Position numbers and translations under genes: made by a program. Under the pieces are notes generated by a model. That model was not told the origin of the DNA and did not search any database. It worked only from the letters and a program-made list of their open reading frames with translations. DNA of 64,000 bases from Actinomycetaceae bacterium (GTDB lineage: Bacteria > Actinomycetota > Actinomycetes > Actinomycetales > Actinomycetaceae), in NCBI GenBank assembly GCA_030530685.1, contig JAUMUM010000002.1, positions 179,147 to 243,146 on the forward strand, written 5' to 3'. Position 1 is the stretch's first letter, and every line of letters begins with the position of its first letter. This document shows positions 16,621-24,807 of this stretch, piece by piece.

Positions 16621-17469
16621 TCACTCGTCGGCGTCGGACCATCCCCATTCCTGGCGGATGGCCTCGGGGACGAGGTGGTCGACCCGATCGAGGACGAACG
16701 TCGGCTGCTCGGAAGGATCGAGCGCCTGCGCCTCCTCGAGGGTCGAGTCCCCCGTCAGGAGAAGTGTGGAGACCATGCCGGTCTTGATGGCCATGCCGAT
16801 GTCGGTCATGAGCCGGTCGCCCACCATCATGCAGTGGGCGGGGTCAACGTCGAGCCCATCAATGGCGGCGGAAAGCATGGTGGCTTCGGGTTTGCCCATG
16901 TTGGCCTGGCACTTGACTCCCGTGCAGGCCTCAATGGCGCCCACGATCGCGGCGGCGTCCGGCTCGCCGCGCCCGCCCGGGAAGGGGCAGTAGCGATCGG
17001 GGTTGGTCGTGATGAGGAAAGCCCGCTTGTGGTACCAGATGGCGTCGAAGGCGATCTGGAGCTTGCGATATTCGAAGGTGCGGTCGTAGGACGCGATGAC
17101 GATGTCGATCTCCTCCGGGTCCTCGCTCATGGCGATCCCCGCCTGCGCCAGCGCCCTCTTGAGCGGCTCCTCCGAGATCGGGAAGACCGTGGCGTCAGGA
17201 TGGTTGGTCTTCAGCCACCGCACCGTCGTGACCACGGTGTTGGCGATCTCCTCGATCGGAGTGGGGATTCCCAGCTTCTCCAGCTTCTCGACGTAGAGCT
17301 GGGGGTCCTTGGTCGGGTTGTTGGACAGGAATCTCACGGGGCGCCCCAGGGAGCGCAGCCCCTCGATCAGCCGCTTCGCGCCGGGAAGGAGGTCATCGCC
17401 AAGATAGATGGTCCCGTCCATGTCGAAGATGTAGGCGTCGAATAGCTCATCGGGTGAGTTGCGTTGCAT
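16621..17469 (-). CDS. HAD-IIA family sugar phosphatase (NagD/AraL-like)
   Basis: A 282-residue haloacid dehalogenase phosphatase. Motif I with the nucleophile is FDMDGTIYLGDDLLPGA (near residue 15), motif II is FLSNNPTK, the lysine motif is in QANMGKPEATML, and motif IV is MMVGDRLMTDIGMAIKTGM, followed by the typical LLLTGDSTLEE end. HAD-IIA proteins include NagD and AraL; AraL, in the Bacillus arabinose operon, removes phosphate from sugar phosphates and is thought to detoxify accumulated intermediates. A similar protective or salvage role is inferred here. ATG at 17469 follows AAGGAG. It lies between the membrane protein and the pentulose kinase. Confidence 0.85.
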   Translation of the reverse strand: MQRNSPDELFDAYIFDMDGTIYLGDDLLPGAKRLIEGLRSLGRPVRFLSNNPTKDPQLYVEKLEKLGIPTPIEEIANTVVTTVRWLKTNHPDATVFPISEEPLKRALAQAGIAMSEDPEEIDIVIASYDRTFEYRKLQIAFDAIWYHKRAFLITTNPDRYCPFPGGRGEPDAAAIVGAIEACTGVKCQANMGKPEATMLSAAIDGLDVDPAHCMMVGDRLMTDIGMAIKTGMVSTLLLTGDSTLEEAQALDPSEQPTFVLDRVDHLVPEAIRQEWGWSDADE

Positions 17470-17500
17470 CGCTGCGCTCCTTGGTGCGTTCTATGTGACC

Positions 17501-17539
17501 GTCCCGTCCGGGGTGGCGCGTGACACCCCGGGCCGGGAC
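17501..17539 (-). terminator. Nested hairpin between membrane protein and HAD genes
   Basis: An outer pairing GTCCCG/CGGGAC encloses GGGGTG/CACCCC in the 87-base gap after the membrane protein gene. It is another candidate intercistronic attenuator or processing site in the cluster. Confidence 0.45.
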
Positions 17540-17556
17540 GTGTATGGGGTGGACGA

Positions 17557-18642
17557 TCAGGCGAGGATCTGGGCCAGGCCGACGACCGTCGTGTTGCAGA
17601 TCCAGATGGCGGCGGCCGGAGGATCAATGTGGCTCGGTCCGCGGGCGTACCAGAGCCGACCGAAGAATTCGCAGAGGAAGGCCGCGAAGATGCCCGCCAC
17701 CGCTGCGATAATGAGCGCCGCGGAGGCCGCACCGGCGTTGTCGGCGATCCACTGGGTCACGTCGCCGTCCTTGACCTGGAAAGAGCCGTTGACGATCGGG
17801 AAGAACTTCATGGCCGCCAGACCGGCGGTGATTGTCACGTGATGCTGGACGGGCATGTTCCGGTTGGTGATGAGGAACAGGATGATGACAGCCGAGATGC
17901 CGAAGGTGAAGGTCTGGGCGTTGTTGACAGCCACGTTGTCGGCGATATCATCTGCCAGGCCGCGATCGACCAGGGAGGATCCGACGACGGCGCCGAGGAA
18001 GATCGAAGCACCACCGGCGAAGATGCCAAAGAGGCTGCCGATGACCAGAAGCGGCGCGGGGCGCTCCTGCCACTCGAGCCAGCGGCCGTTCGGGCCGGGA
18101 GCAATCTTCTGGAAGAAGGTCTTGGCCTCCGGGTCGAAGTTGTGCGCGCTCAGCAGCTTGCCGCGGCCAATGCCCTCGCCCGGCTTGCCGCCGAAGAGGA
18201 TACGGGCGATGATGCCGGAGGTCACGACGGTCAGGGCGACGGAATCGGTGTGGCTACCGAACCACGGAATCTGCGTGATGCCGATCTGGAAGATGTAGCC
18301 GAAGACTCCGAAGGCCGAGCCGACGAGCATGATGCTCGCGCGGCCGGTGCCGGCCAGGGGAGCGTTGACGTCCTTGCCATCTTCCCATTGCCCCTTGTAG
18401 TACGCGTAGATCGCGGCGGCCGCACCACCCGCGAACACGATGTGCGGCCCCATGAACGGGCCGAAGGCCAGGTAGTCGAGGCCGAAGGAGCTACCGGTCG
18501 CAGCGAGGACGCCCCACGAGGCGAGCACGCAGAAACCCGTCAAAACGAAGCCGTAGTTTCCACCAATGGCGGCGCCCACTGCACCGCCGGCGATAGCGGC
18601 TATGAGTCCAAAGAGAAAGACTCCGATCGAAGCTGTAAACAT
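17557..18642 (-). CDS. Polytopic membrane protein of unknown family, candidate transporter
   Basis: I do not recognise this 361-residue protein with confidence. Many hydrophobic segments are visible: a glycine-rich N-terminal pair (ASIGVFLFGLIAAIAGGAVGAAIGG), FVLTGFCVLASWGVLAA, a segment near FGPFMGPHIVFAGGAAAAIYAYY, SIMLVGSAFGVFGYIF, LLVIGSLFGIFAGGASIFLGAVVG, FGISAVIILFLIT and AALIIAAVAGIFAAFLCEFFGRL, about eight to ten passes. Conserved-looking loops include LSAHNFDPEAKTFF and GPSHIDPPAAAIW. ATG at 18642 follows AAGGA. It is the only membrane protein in a cluster with no other transporter and lies between the RpiB isomerase and the HAD phosphatase, so uptake of the cluster substrate is the simplest inference. 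Confidence 0.7.
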   Translation of the reverse strand: MFTASIGVFLFGLIAAIAGGAVGAAIGGNYGFVLTGFCVLASWGVLAATGSSFGLDYLAFGPFMGPHIVFAGGAAAAIYAYYKGQWEDGKDVNAPLAGTGRASIMLVGSAFGVFGYIFQIGITQIPWFGSHTDSVALTVVTSGIIARILFGGKPGEGIGRGKLLSAHNFDPEAKTFFQKIAPGPNGRWLEWQERPAPLLVIGSLFGIFAGGASIFLGAVVGSSLVDRGLADDIADNVAVNNAQTFTFGISAVIILFLITNRNMPVQHHVTITAGLAAMKFFPIVNGSFQVKDGDVTQWIADNAGAASAALIIAAVAGIFAAFLCEFFGRLWYARGPSHIDPPAAAIWICNTTVVGLAQILA

Positions 18643-18649
18643 CGATGTT
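18638..18649. promoter_or_regulatory. Palindrome at membrane-protein start, candidate DeoR-type operator
   Basis: The perfect palindrome AACATCGATGTT overlaps the start codon of the membrane protein gene. Its half AAACATC (18637-18643) is the same motif found twice upstream of the RpiB gene (19352-19377). A TATAAT-like AT-rich stretch lies just upstream. Shared half-sites suggest a second binding site for the cluster's DeoR-family regulator. Confidence 0.4.
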
Positions 18650-18839
18650 CCTTATAATTCTAGTTCGGGCGGATAATGATACATCCGCATATTCAGTGCG
18701 CAGTCCCGCCGTTGGAGACTGTCTTGTTGGTGGCGGTCTCGCCCGGGTTGAGCGTCATCGTCGCCCGGGCGGTACCGTCATTGCCTTACTCTACGGCTAT
18801 TGGCGCGCGTCGGCTGGCTTTAACCGAAAAACGCCCCAT

Positions 18840-19307
18840 TCAGCAAGCCGCCGTGCCGTTTTCGTAGTCGACGAGGGCGTCGATGTTGGCCTTGGAATGC
18901 GACGACGGGTCGAAGGTGTATCCGAGGAATTCCCTCGCCAGGCGCCTGGCGAGTTCCCGGCCGATCACGCGCTGGCCGAGGCACAGGACATGCGCATCGT
19001 TGGAGAGGATGAGGCGCTCAACGGAGAAGCTGTCGTGAGCCGTGCTGGCCCTGACGCCCTGGACCTTGTTGGCCGAGATCGCCATGCCCATGCCCGTCCC
19101 GCAAAAGAAGATACCGCGGTCGGCCTTCCCCTCGGCGATCAAGCGAGCGCCTGCAACGCCGACGTGCGGGTAAAGGGTCGTATCCCCCTCCGTTACGCCA
19201 ACGTCGATGACCTCGTCGACGCGCTCATCTTGCTCGAGATCCTTCTTGATGACCTCTTTGTAGTCGTAGCCCGCAATGTCCGCAGCTACAACGATGCGCA
19301 GTCCCAT
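18840..19307 (-). CDS. RpiB/LacAB-family sugar-phosphate isomerase
   Basis: A 155-residue isomerase of the ribose-5-phosphate isomerase B fold. The start MGLRIVVAADIAGYDYKEVIK corresponds to the RpiB opening in which an Asp-His pair binds substrate; here the usual HAG is IAG, so that histidine is replaced. The active-site cysteine is in FFCGTGMGMAISANKVQGVRAS. Relatives include erythrulose-4-phosphate isomerases of tetritol pathways, so tetrulose or pentulose phosphates are plausible substrates. ATG at 19307 has an AGGAAGGG site upstream. An ATG at 19358 would add 17 residues rich in rare codons and overlap the operator-like repeats, so I reject it. It is the first catabolic gene of the cluster. 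Confidence 0.85.
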   Translation of the reverse strand: MGLRIVVAADIAGYDYKEVIKKDLEQDERVDEVIDVGVTEGDTTLYPHVGVAGARLIAEGKADRGIFFCGTGMGMAISANKVQGVRASTAHDSFSVERLILSNDAHVLCLGQRVIGRELARRLAREFLGYTFDPSSHSKANIDALVDYENGTAAC

Positions 19308-19713
19308 TCTGTGCCCTTCCTCGAGACACTCGATTGCCAGGTCGAAAGATGCAAACATCTTCGTCCTGGAAACATCTCCCTTGTCGAGAGAAGACTAACA
19401 CCCAAGTTGTTAATTGACTCTCATAGAAGTATACGTTGAACACATTCCCACAGGCGCCGTTCTGATTAGGAAATAATCCAGTTTCCCGGGACTAAGATCC
19501 CGTCACGCGCGGCCGAGCTTTCGAACGGGTACGATGACGTTAGCCTCGCGCGTGCGGCAACTGGGATGTAAGGCCTAGAACACTTTGTGCGCACGCCAGG
19601 TGCACGTCTCGCCCAGCTTGCGGGCTTGCGCGCACCGGCTTTCACGCGTTATGGGGCGAAGCATTCTCGCCGCAGGCAGCGCGCGCATCGACCGCACATT
19701 GCGGCCCGGGACC
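19308..19713. other. Cluster control region between deoR-type gene and isomerase gene
   Basis: A 406-base non-coding stretch, partly AT-richer than its surroundings (19380-19480). It contains the operator-like repeats and a TATACT-type -10 listed separately. The half nearer the regulator (19500-19713) is GC-rich and shows nothing I can assign. Confidence 0.5.
19352..19433 (-). promoter_or_regulatory. Promoter and GATGTTT operator repeats of the catabolic cluster
   Basis: On the minus strand a TATACT -10-like hexamer lies at 19428-19433, with no good -35. Downstream of the expected start are two direct copies of AGATGTTT (complement of AAACATCT at 19353-19360 and 19370-19377), 17 bases apart. 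The inner copy lies in the near-palindrome GATGCAAACATC. DeoR-family repressors commonly bind TGTTT-type repeats, and a site between transcript start and the first gene fits repression by the regulator encoded at 19714. Confidence 0.4.
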
Positions 19714-20532
19714 CTAGGCGTCGAGGCCGGGGGCGAGCACGACGTTGACCCCGCGCTCAGACAGATCCCGAAGAACGTCGTCGGGCGTATGCCTATCGAC
19801 GACGACGTGATCGAACTCCGTCATGTCGGCGAAGCGGAAGAGGGCCATGCGCGAAAACTTCGTGTGGTCGAGCAGGAGGATCTTCTTGTCGCAGGCCTCC
19901 AGCATGGCGCGCTTGACGGCCACAACCTCCTCGTAGGGGTGGTAGCAGTTCCCGTCGGCGATGCCCGAGGCCGACACCATCGCGTAGCTCGCGTGCATCT
20001 CGCCGATCATCTTGACGGCCAGGGGCCCGACGAGCGATTCCGCCCACCCCTGGTAGGCGCCACCGACGATGATGAGGTGGCCCGTGCCGGCGCGCTCCGC
20101 CTCCTCACTGACCAGCAGTGAATTCGTCACGATCGACATCGTGACGATGTCCTCCAGCGCGCGGATGACCCATACCCCCGACGTCGAATCGTCGAGCATG
20201 ACCGAGCTGCCGGGCGGGATCATCGCCGCCACGCATGCCGCGATTTCGCGTTTGAACTCACGGCCCTGCTCCATGCGGAAGCGCGCGGACGCCTCGTGCA
20301 GCCCCGAGGCCCTCGCCGTGACCTTGCCATAGTGACGCTGGAGCATGCCCGCCTCTTCGAGGGCGGCGATGTCGCGGTAGACCGTCATGGCCGAAACACC
20401 GAGGAACTCGACGAGGTCCTCGACCGAAACGGTACCCTTCTTCATAACATGTTCGGCTATTCGGGCCCGCCTGGCTCGAGGTCCGCCCTCGGGCTTAGGC
20501 TTGCCGTCTTCATTCGGAGTCGAAAGGGACAC
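19714..20532 (-). CDS. DeoR/GlpR-family transcriptional regulator
   Basis: A 272-residue sugar-responsive regulator. The N-terminal winged helix shows RRARIAEHVMKKGTVSVEDLVEFLGVSAMTVYRDIAALEEAGMLQRHYGKV (the DeoR signature, residues 22-73). The C-terminal DeoR effector domain follows, with MLDDSTSGVWVIRAL, VTNSLLVSEEAE, IIVGGAYQGWAESLVGPLA, ASGIADGNCYHPYEEVVAVKRAMLEACDKKILLLDHTKFSRMALFRFADMTEFD and a sugar-phosphate-isomerase-like fold. GTG at 20532 follows GAGGTG. It is the first gene upstream of the catabolic cluster on the same strand and is inferred to be its repressor, with a phosphorylated sugar as likely effector. Confidence 0.9.
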   Translation of the reverse strand: MSLSTPNEDGKPKPEGGPRARRARIAEHVMKKGTVSVEDLVEFLGVSAMTVYRDIAALEEAGMLQRHYGKVTARASGLHEASARFRMEQGREFKREIAACVAAMIPPGSSVMLDDSTSGVWVIRALEDIVTMSIVTNSLLVSEEAERAGTGHLIIVGGAYQGWAESLVGPLAVKMIGEMHASYAMVSASGIADGNCYHPYEEVVAVKRAMLEACDKKILLLDHTKFSRMALFRFADMTEFDHVVVDRHTPDDVLRDLSERGVNVVLAPGLDA

Positions 20533-21168
20533 TGGTCACCTCGTCCTGTTGGGATTCGACGATCGATGAGGGGAGTTGGGCTGCCGCAGGCGTCTCACGC
20601 CATCGAGAATACTTGCCTGCCATACATTTCGCCGTACCTTCATCGATTCTGACTGCGAACTCACGACCCATTGACCCCACGTTAGGTGTGCGGCTGGCCG
20701 GGCGAGGCGACCTTCCACGCCCGCCTCACGCCCTTTCACGCCTCAGCAGGGCATATCGTTCGACGCCGACTGCGCACCTGCCCGGCGAGCTCGGTCGCGG
20801 CGACTGCGCGGCGCGACCAAAAACGGCCACCATACCCCGCTCTTTCACATGCCGAAAACCGCCGTGTTGCTGTGCCGATGTGCGGGCGCCAATGCGCTAC
20901 TGCTCGGCCGACGGCATGCCGACGCCAGCGGGCCGACATACCCATGCCACGCCACCGTCCGCGCTCACACGCACTTGCTACACCTCAGAGGTCCCGCGTA
21001 ACGTGGAAGGCGCAGGCGGCGGCGCCTGATCATCGCGGCGGCGCCTGATTCATCCCGAGCGCAAGGCTCGGCGGTCACCCGGTTCCCGCCAGGTTGGCCA
21101 ACGACGTTCGGTCGGCCAACACGACGCCCGGGACTTGCGCCACACCCGAACCAGTAAGGAGAACAACG
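20533..21168. other. Divergent intergenic region, no supported gene
   Basis: A 636-base stretch between the divergent regulator and cyclase-family genes. Open frames here have poor codon character and no ribosome sites. It holds the two divergent promoters, not individually recognisable, and two copies of GCGGCGGCGCCTGAT around 21016-21047. Confidence 0.5.
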
Positions 21169-21855
21169 TTGTTCGTGCATCTGGCACACATTCTGGACCC
21201 CAAGGACCTCGCGTTCCCGGGCGAAGCAACACTCGAAGTGCGCAAAGATAGGATCATCGGCGAGGACGGCAAGCCGTTCAACTCGACGCTTTCGGTCCTT
21301 CCCAATCACGTGGGCACGCACATGGACGGCCCGCACCACTTCAACACGGTGGGCATGGACTTCCATGAGCTGCCCGAAAAGTACTTCGGATACGAAGGCG
21401 ACGAGGTGCTCCTCATCGACCTTCCGCATCGCGGCGACTTCCGCGAGGTCATCACCAGACAGGACATCGAGCCCTACGCGCAGCAGCTCAAGGGAAAGCG
21501 TCTTCTGCTTCTGCGCACGGGCTTTGTGCGCTACAAGTTCAGTGAGCCGGAAAGGTACACGACCGAGGGCGTGAGCCTGCACTCCGATCTTTCGCGCTAC
21601 CTCAACGAGGAATTCCCGGAACTCGACTGCATCGGCATGGACTTCCTTTCCATCGCCTCCCCCACCAACGACTACGGCGTCGAGGCCCACCGCTGGCTGC
21701 TCGGCAACTACACCGATCACATCATCTGCGGGATCGAGGACATGCCGCTCGACGCCCTGGGCGATAGGAAGATCAAGGCGATCACCCTTGGCCCGCTGCG
21801 CATCAAGGGCGTGGATTCCTCGCAGGTGTGCGCGATGGCCTGGCTCGAAGACTGA
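21169..21855 (+). CDS. Cyclase-family metal-dependent hydrolase
   Basis: A 228-residue protein of the cyclase/kynurenine formamidase-like family. The metal-binding motif NHVGTHMDGPHHF near residues 45-57 (HxGTHxDxPxH) is intact, and a second acidic/histidine segment appears in ECIGMDFLSIASPTNDYGVEAHRWLLG. Family members hydrolyse amides or lactone-like substrates; which one cannot be told. The TTG at 21169 is taken as start because AAGGAG lies seven bases upstream and the protein then opens with the family-like FVHLAHILDP. An extension to 21094 lacks a ribosome site. It is monocistronic, divergent from the regulator and convergent with clpC. Confidence 0.8.
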   Translation: MFVHLAHILDPKDLAFPGEATLEVRKDRIIGEDGKPFNSTLSVLPNHVGTHMDGPHHFNTVGMDFHELPEKYFGYEGDEVLLIDLPHRGDFREVITRQDIEPYAQQLKGKRLLLLRTGFVRYKFSEPERYTTEGVSLHSDLSRYLNEEFPELDCIGMDFLSIASPTNDYGVEAHRWLLGNYTDHIICGIEDMPLDALGDRKIKAITLGPLRIKGVDSSQVCAMAWLED

Positions 21856-21872
21856 CCCAGCAGCGCATGCCG

Positions 21873-21913
21873 AGGCGCCCCACCCGGCCTTTCACGGCCT
21901 CGGTGGGGCGCCT
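21873..21913. terminator. Bidirectional terminator between cyclase gene and clpC
   Basis: A perfect 12-base-pair stem (AGGCGCCCCACC at 21873-21884 with GGTGGGGCGCCT at 21902-21913) and a 17-base loop, placed between convergent stops at 21855 and 21930. It is followed by TCTCAG on the plus strand. Confidence 0.7.
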
Positions 21914-21929
21914 TCTCAGTGGCGGTTGG

Positions 21930-24512
21930 CTACTTGGCCGCCGACAGCCCGCTGGGCTGTGTCCCGGCGTCCTGGCGGCGGTTGTCGACGCCGGCCGTCA
22001 GACCGTCCATCGACTCCGGCTCGGCGATCTGAACGGCGTCGTCGGGCAGGGGCGCGTCGGCGTCCTGGCCCGTGAACGTGAAGGTCACCGGGATGTTCTC
22101 CGTGTCGACGTCGACCACGATGGTCTGGCCGCGCTTGAAGTCGCCGAAGAGCAGCTTCTCGGACAGCACGTCCTCGATATCGCGCTGGATGGCGCGGCGC
22201 AGCGGACGGGCGCCCAGGACCGGGTCGTAGCCGCGGTCCGCGAGCAGCTCCTTGGCCGACTGCGTGAGCACCAGCCGCATCTCCTGGTTCTCCAGGCGCT
22301 GGTCGAGCCTGCCGATCATGAGGTCGACGATGCTGAGGATCTCCTCGCGCTTGAGCTGCGGGAAGACGATCATGTCATCGACGCGGTTGAGGAACTCGGG
22401 GCGGAAGTTCTCCTTGAGCGCCTCGCCCACGCGGCTCTTCATGCGCTCGTAGGAGGTGGCCGTGTCGCTATCGAACTGGAAGCCCGTGGTCACGCCCTTG
22501 GCGATGTCCTTGGTGCCGAGGTTCGTCGTCATGATGATGATCGTGTTCTTGAAGTCGACCATGCGGCCCTGCGAGTCCGTCAGGCGCCCCTCTTCGAGGA
22601 TCTGCAGGAGCGAGTTGAACAGGTCCGGGTGGGCCTTTTCGACCTCGTCGAACAGGACGACGGAGAACGGCTTGCGGCGCACCTTCTCCGTGAGCTGGCC
22701 GCCCTCGTCGTAGCCGACATAGCCGGGAGGGGCACCGAAGAGCCGCGAGACCGCGTGCTTTTCCGAGTACTCCGACATGTCCAGTGTGATGAGCGAGGAC
22801 TCGTCGCCGAAGAGGAACTCCGCCAGTGCCTTGGCCAGCTCCGTCTTGCCGACGCCCGTGGGGCCGGCGAAGATGAACGAGCCACCGGGACGGTTGGGAT
22901 CCTTCAGGCCGGCGCGCGTGCGGCGGATGGCCTGCGAGAGCGCGACGACGGCCTCGTCCTGGCCGATGACCCGCTTGTGCAGCTCCTCCTCCATGCGCAG
23001 GAGCTTGGCGGACTCGGCCTCGGTCAGCTTGAACACGGGGATGCCGGTGGCCATCGACAGCACCTCGGTGACGAGGTCCTCGTCGACGACGGACACCACG
23101 TCCATGTCGCCGTCCTTCCACGCCTGCTCGCGCTCGGCGCGCAGCTTGCCCAGGCGCTGCTCCTCGTCGCGCAGGGAGGCGGCCTTCTCGAAGTCCTGCC
23201 CGTCGATCGAGGCCTCCTTGTCACGGCGCACGACGGCGATCTTCTCGTCGAGCTCGCGCAACTCCGGCGGGGCCGTCATCTTGCGGATGGCCAGGCGCGC
23301 CCCGGCCTCGTCGATCAGGTCGATGGCCTTGTCCGGCAGGAAGCGGTCGTTGATGTAGCGGTCGGCCAGGGTGGCGGCCGCCTCGAGGGCCTCGTCGGTG
23401 ATGGTCACGCGATGGTAGGACTCATAGCGGTCGCGCAAGCCCTTGAGGATCTCGATGGTCTGCGCCGTGGTCGGCTGGTCGACCTGGATCGGCTGGAAGC
23501 GGCGCTCGAGTGCGGCGTCCTTCTCGATGTGCTTGCGGTATTCGTCCAGGGTGGTCGCGCCGATGACCTGGAGCTCGCCGCGCGCCATCATGGGCTTGAG
23601 CAGGGAGGCGGCGTCGAGGGCACCCTCGGCCGCGCCGGCTCCGACGAGCGAGTGGATCTCGTCGATGAACAGGACGATGTCACCGCGGGTGTTGATCTCC
23701 TTGAGGATCTTCTTCATGCGCTCCTCGAAGTCGCCGCGGTAGCGCGAGCCGGCCACGAGCGAGCCCATGTCGAGCGCGTAGAGCTGCTTGTCCTTGAGGG
23801 TTTCGGGCACGTCGCCGCCGGCGATCGCCTGGGCCAGGCCCTCGACAACGGCCGTCTTGCCGACGCCGGGTTCCCCGATGAGCACCGGGTTGTTCTTCGT
23901 GCGGCGCGAAAGGACCTGCATGACGCGCTCGGTCTCCAGGTGCCGGCCGATGACGGGGTCGAGCTTGTGGTCGCGGGCGGCCTGCGTGAGGTTGCGGCCG
24001 TACTGGTCGAGCACGGTGGACCCGGCCTTATTGCCTTCGCGAGCGCCGCCGCCCACACCCACCGGCTCCTTGCCCTGGAAGCCGGAGATGAGCTGGTTGA
24101 CCTGCGAGCGCACGCGCGGCATGTCGGCGCCGAGCTTGGTCAGCACCTGCGCGGCAACACCGTCGGGCTCGCGCGTGAGGCCCAGGAGCAGGTGCTCGGT
24201 GCCGATGTAGGAGTGACCGAGCTGTAGGCCCTCGCGCATGGCGTACTCGATGACCTTCTTGGCGCGAGGCGTGAATGGGATGTGGCCCGACGGCGGCTCC
24301 TGTCCCTCGCCGATGATCTCGATGACCTGGACGCGAACCTCTTCGATGGTGATGTCGAGAGCCTCCAGAGCCTTGGCCGCCACACCCTCCCCCTCCCGGA
24401 TGAGCCCCAGGAGGATGTGCTCCGTGCCAAGGTAGTTATGCTTGAGGTTACGAGCCTCGTCCTGCGCCAAGACGATGACTCGCCGGGCACGGTCGGTGAA
24501 CCGTTCGAACAT
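21930..24512 (-). CDS. clpC: ATP-dependent Clp protease ATP-binding subunit ClpC
   Basis: HSP100 unfoldase of 860 residues that feeds substrates to ClpP. Domains in order: two Clp N-terminal repeats ([38 protein letters not shown]), first AAA with Walker [10 protein letters not shown] and Walker [15 protein letters not shown], the UVR-like middle coiled segment with [15 protein letters not shown], second AAA with GPTGVGKTE and [13 protein letters not shown], and the C-terminal D2 small domain ending in an acidic tail. ATG at 24512 follows AAGGAG at five bases. It is a single gene facing the cyclase gene. A ClgR-like site lies about 125 bases upstream. It is probably essential for protein quality control, as in other actinobacteria. 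Confidence 0.97.
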   Translation of the reverse strand: MFERFTDRARRVIVLAQDEARNLKHNYLGTEHILLGLIREGEGVAAKALEALDITIEEVRVQVIEIIGEGQEPPSGHIPFTPRAKKVIEYAMREGLQLGHSYIGTEHLLLGLTREPDGVAAQVLTKLGADMPRVRSQVNQLISGFQGKEPVGVGGGAREGNKAGSTVLDQYGRNLTQAARDHKLDPVIGRHLETERVMQVLSRRTKNNPVLIGEPGVGKTAVVEGLAQAIAGGDVPETLKDKQLYALDMGSLVAGSRYRGDFEERMKKILKEINTRGDIVLFIDEIHSLVGAGAAEGALDAASLLKPMMARGELQVIGATTLDEYRKHIEKDAALERRFQPIQVDQPTTAQTIEILKGLRDRYESYHRVTITDEALEAAATLADRYINDRFLPDKAIDLIDEAGARLAIRKMTAPPELRELDEKIAVVRRDKEASIDGQDFEKAASLRDEEQRLGKLRAEREQAWKDGDMDVVSVVDEDLVTEVLSMATGIPVFKLTEAESAKLLRMEEELHKRVIGQDEAVVALSQAIRRTRAGLKDPNRPGGSFIFAGPTGVGKTELAKALAEFLFGDESSLITLDMSEYSEKHAVSRLFGAPPGYVGYDEGGQLTEKVRRKPFSVVLFDEVEKAHPDLFNSLLQILEEGRLTDSQGRMVDFKNTIIIMTTNLGTKDIAKGVTTGFQFDSDTATSYERMKSRVGEALKENFRPEFLNRVDDMIVFPQLKREEILSIVDLMIGRLDQRLENQEMRLVLTQSAKELLADRGYDPVLGARPLRRAIQRDIEDVLSEKLLFGDFKRGQTIVVDVDTENIPVTFTFTGQDADAPLPDDAVQIAEPESMDGLTAGVDNRRQDAGTQPSGLSAAK

Positions 24513-24635
24513 TGACACTCCTTGAAAAACTGTGGCGCCGCCCGACCCAGCTGTGCGCATGCGTGGAGCAGCGCTCGGCCTGCAGCGGCATTCACTCAAC
24601 TTTAACGAGGGCGGGTGCGCCTTCGTTCCCCTGTT

Positions 24636-24646
24636 CGCCACAGGCG
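24636..24646 (-). promoter_or_regulatory. ClgR-like binding site upstream of clpC
   Basis: The core CGC-N5-GCG (CGCCACAGGCG) with TT/AAC flanks resembles the actinobacterial ClgR operator, which has CGC and GCG half-sites separated by five bases. ClgR activates clp genes in Corynebacterium, Mycobacterium and Streptomyces. The site is 124 bases from the clpC start in a 295-base gap that is otherwise featureless. Confidence 0.4.
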
Positions 24647-24807
24647 TGAGCAGCGAAACGGTGGAATAGCCGGGCTTGTGGTCCGATGAGGAGTTCGCGG
24701 GTCCACAGAGCTGTACCGTGCCAAGCTTATCCACAATCCCCGCCGCAGCATTTCGCCATGCAACAGTGTGAGCGGAGAGTCATTCCACCTGGGTCAACCC
24801 GGCCGCA

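Noticed and set aside
19308..19358. Upstream ATG adding 17 residues to the RpiB-type isomerase
   Set aside because: The added codons include several rare ones and overlap the operator-like repeats, and the family normally starts at the chosen position.
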